Source: Bacteroidales bacterium Bact_07
Lineage (GTDB): Bacteria; Bacteroidota; Bacteroidia; Bacteroidales; Tenuifilaceae
DNA length: 6,090 nt
Assembly: GCA_001603415.1 (NCBI GenBank)
Contig: LUYY01000034.1
Location: 15,874 to 21,963, forward strand
Direction of reading: 5' to 3'
The translations under genes were made by a program, and so were the position numbers. Below the pieces are notes generated by a model. It ran no database searches and had not been told where the DNA came from. It saw only the letters and a list, made by a program, of their open reading frames with translations. Shown here in pieces: positions 4,081 to 6,090 of the stretch; position 1 is the first letter of the stretch; every line of letters starts with the position of its first letter.

Positions 4081-5889
4081 TTACTTTGTTGCTTCTTCCA
4101 ACCTACGCATGATGGAGAAGATGAAAATTGCCGAGAGTAAGCAGCAGACAATAAAGATTGTCCAGAGCTGCCAAAGCTCTATTCTTTCCCAGAAGAAGCT
4201 GCCAACAAACAGCAGCTTGTTTCCAATGGCAGTAGCCAGTAACCAACCGCCTTGCATAAGGCCCTGGAAGCGTTGCGGAGCAACCTTTGATACAAACGAC
4301 AATCCCATGGGGCTTAGGAATAGTTCAGCAATGGTTAGAATGAGGTAACTGCTAATTAGCCAGTAAGGCGAAACCCTGCCCCATTCAGTTAGCCCTTGCG
4401 CCTCAATGGTTTTGGGAGCAATTAGGTGAATTGAACTTAATAGCACAACCATAAATCCAATTGCAGCAATTATCATCCCTATTCCAATTTTCTTAGGGGT
4501 TGAGGGCTCAATGCCTTTCTTGTTCATCCACGCAAATACACCCATTACCGGAAATGTTAGCGCAACAATGAATAGGGGGTTGAACGATTGGAACACCTCG
4601 GGGGCAATTGGGTTGGAAGCACCAAATTTGTTGGCCTGGTAGTAGGTTAAGAAACCTAGGCCAAGAAACATAATTAGTCCAATAGCATTCTCACGAATCT
4701 GTTTACGGGCAAACATTAACACCAACCCAGCAATAGTGCCAATAAACGAAAGCATTGACCATAGGTTGAAGAAGATATTGGTGAAAGGTCCAACCTCCTT
4801 AACGGTATAGTCGCGGGCAAATAGGGTCAAGGTTAAACCGTTCTGGTGGAACGACATCCAGAAAAAGATTACAACTACAAATACGAGTAATAACGAGGTA
4901 ACCTTTGGTAGTTCTTCCTTAGTGGACATCATAAACATCATGGCTACAAAGCCAAAGAACAAACCTATTGCTAATCCAAAAGTAACTTCGGCTCCCAGTG
5001 ACCAGAAAATAAGTCCTGTTAGGGCTACTAAAAATATGGGCACAACAATATTCAAAAGATTTTTCTTTGAAAAGAGCGATTCGGTTGATGATACAGCACG
5101 TACCTTTTTCTCCTTGTTGGGTAGCATCTTATTGAATGTTATATACACTAGCAAGGAGATAACCATTGCTACTGCAGCAACACCAAATGCCCAGTTGTAA
5201 CCCCTGGAAAAGGCATCTATATACTTGTGGGCAAAATCGGTGAGCTGTTCAGTGCCCGAAATAGTAACATTTGAAACTTTGCTGGCAAGGCTTTCGAACT
5301 TAGCGAGCGACTCAGGTTCGGTTACCTTTCCGTTTAGGAATGCATGGCAAAGCGAGGGGAGGCTGGCGTCGTGCTCAAAGCCTTGGCTGCGAAGAAACCA
5401 ATTGCGAATGCCTGTGGCAACAAATGGGGCAAAAAACGCTCCAATGTTAATACCCATGTAGAAAATCATAAACCCGGTATCGCGTACCTTGGAGTATTGC
5501 GGATCGTCGTACATTTGACCAACCACAGCCTGCAAGTTCCCTTTAAATAAGCCATTACCAAAGGCAATAACAAATAGACCAAGCAGTGTGACACTCAGGC
5601 TCATACCTGGCATGGCAATAAGTAAATACCCACCGAACATAACGATAATACCCAACAGGATAACTGTTTTATATCGGTTGGTTGCGTCGGCAATTAAACC
5701 ACCAATGAGGGCCAGTGCATAAATACCAAAGTAAAACCAACTGTAGTATTTGCCGGCTTCCTCGGCCGATAGGCCATACTTGGCCTGCAAGAATAACACC
5801 AGAATAGCCATCATGGTGTAGAAACCGAAGCGCTCACCCATGTTGGAGAAAAACGCTACCAGTAATCCTTTAGGATGATTTTTAAGCAT
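4081..5889 (-). CDS. POT/PTR2-family proton-coupled oligopeptide transporter, enlarged form
   Basis: This 602-residue inner-membrane protein is a major facilitator of the POT family, which imports di- and tripeptides with protons. Signatures are GERFGFY (18-24, TM1), FKGN with K116 (TM4), FYMGINIG (143-150, TM5, the PTR2 signature), FHQNG (347-351, TM7), FQSFNPLF (433-440) and AELFLSPMGLS (E522, TM10). It is longer than typical bacterial POTs of about 450-500 residues. A polar loop of about 60 residues (165-230) lies between TM5 and TM6, predicted periplasmic, and about 70 residues with two extra hydrophobic helices (360-430) separate TM7 from the usual TM8. I count about 16 helices in all. 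The first glutamate of the ExxERFxYY motif is N16, and the usual FEQ in TM7 reads FHQ (H348). K116 and E522 are kept. The substrate is probably small peptides, not proven. The ATG is the first after the promoter; the gene stands alone with its own terminator. Confidence 0.93.
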   Translation of the reverse strand: MLKNHPKGLLVAFFSNMGERFGFYTMMAILVLFLQAKYGLSAEEAGKYYSWFYFGIYALALIGGLIADATNRYKTVILLGIIVMFGGYLLIAMPGMSLSVTLLGLFVIAFGNGLFKGNLQAVVGQMYDDPQYSKVRDTGFMIFYMGINIGAFFAPFVATGIRNWFLRSQGFEHDASLPSLCHAFLNGKVTEPESLAKFESLASKVSNVTISGTEQLTDFAHKYIDAFSRGYNWAFGVAAVAMVISLLVYITFNKMLPNKEKKVRAVSSTESLFSKKNLLNIVVPIFLVALTGLIFWSLGAEVTFGLAIGLFFGFVAMMFMMSTKEELPKVTSLLLVFVVVIFFWMSFHQNGLTLTLFARDYTVKEVGPFTNIFFNLWSMLSFIGTIAGLVLMFARKQIRENAIGLIMFLGLGFLTYYQANKFGASNPIAPEVFQSFNPLFIVALTFPVMGVFAWMNKKGIEPSTPKKIGIGMIIAAIGFMVVLLSSIHLIAPKTIEAQGLTEWGRVSPYWLISSYLILTIAELFLSPMGLSFVSKVAPQRFQGLMQGGWLLATAIGNKLLFVGSFFWERIELWQLWTIFIVCCLLSAIFIFSIMRRLEEATK

Positions 5890-5929
5890 AAATTATGGTT
5901 TTGGTTTATCTTCATTTTTTCAAGATTGA

Positions 5930-5960
5930 CAAAAATAATATTTTAAGGTTTATTTCCAAA
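5930..5960 (-). promoter_or_regulatory. Bacteroidota promoter of the POT transporter gene
   Basis: On the minus strand TTTG (5960-5957) and TATTTTTG (5937-5930) are separated by 19 bases, matching the Bacteroidota consensus TTTG-N19-21-TAnnTTTG at every fixed position. Transcription would start near 5923, giving a leader of about 35 bases. The leader has no Shine-Dalgarno. This is the best promoter in the window. Confidence 0.75.
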
Positions 5961-6049
5961 CGTCAAAAAAATGTTGTAGAATGTTTTTGTTTAACTTATT
6001 TTACCTAAACATTAAAAGCACAAACGGATTATTGGTATTAATTTATAAA

Positions 6050-6080
6050 TAGGTTTGCCAGCAAAAAAATAGTAACTTAG
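6050..6080 (+). promoter_or_regulatory. Possible divergent promoter leaving the window
   Basis: TAGGTTTG (6050-6057) fits TAnnTTTG, and TAACTTAG followed by CAC (6073-6083) is a near match further right. Neither has a TTTG at the expected -33 distance. Their position about 160 bp upstream of the transporter start suits a promoter for a plus-strand gene beyond the window, but the AT-rich context makes chance matches likely. Confidence 0.25.
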
Positions 6081-6090
6081 CACTATAGAC

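Overview
The window looks like chromosomal DNA from an anaerobic or microaerophilic member of the Bacteroidota. Four things point there. Three putative promoters carry the Bacteroidota -7 element TAnnTTTG (TATCTTTG, TACCTTTG, TATTTTTG). No gene has a convincing Shine-Dalgarno sequence, and starts are A/T-rich. One gene encodes a small RRM protein with an RGG tail, and one a POT transporter with a long periplasmic insert. The AOR-family tungsten-type oxidoreductase suggests a low-oxygen lifestyle. Genus cannot be fixed from this window.

Layout. Positions 1-1032 hold no credible gene. Most of it is a mosaic of intergenic repeats: two 126-bp direct copies about 91% identical (4-129 and 548-673), a perfect 12-bp-stem hairpin, a nested inverted repeat, three short GC-rich hairpins, a 7-bp tandem triplet and a decayed palindromic repeat. 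The last 70 bases form a promoter region with an 8-bp dyad. Next is a plus-strand pair: a 628-aa AOR-superfamily enzyme resembling glyceraldehyde-3-phosphate:ferredoxin oxidoreductase (GAPOR), and 20 bp later a 126-aa single-pass membrane protein of unknown function. A strong hairpin with A and T tracts on its two sides (3320-3349) can terminate both this pair and the convergent minus-strand RRM gene (3371-3748). That gene has a long putative leader. A minus-strand POT-family transporter (4081-5889) follows, with its own terminator (4026-4059) and a near-perfect promoter (5930-5960). The right edge may hold a divergent promoter for a gene outside the window.

How the genes relate. Only the oxidoreductase and the small membrane protein look co-transcribed. 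The RRM protein and the transporter appear to be independent single-gene units, and nothing shows that all four genes form one system. The most distinctive points are the GAPOR-like enzyme in a bacterial setting, the dyad over its promoter, the dense repeat mosaic upstream, and the enlarged POT transporter with altered proton-coupling motifs. I do not see evidence of a wholly new system.
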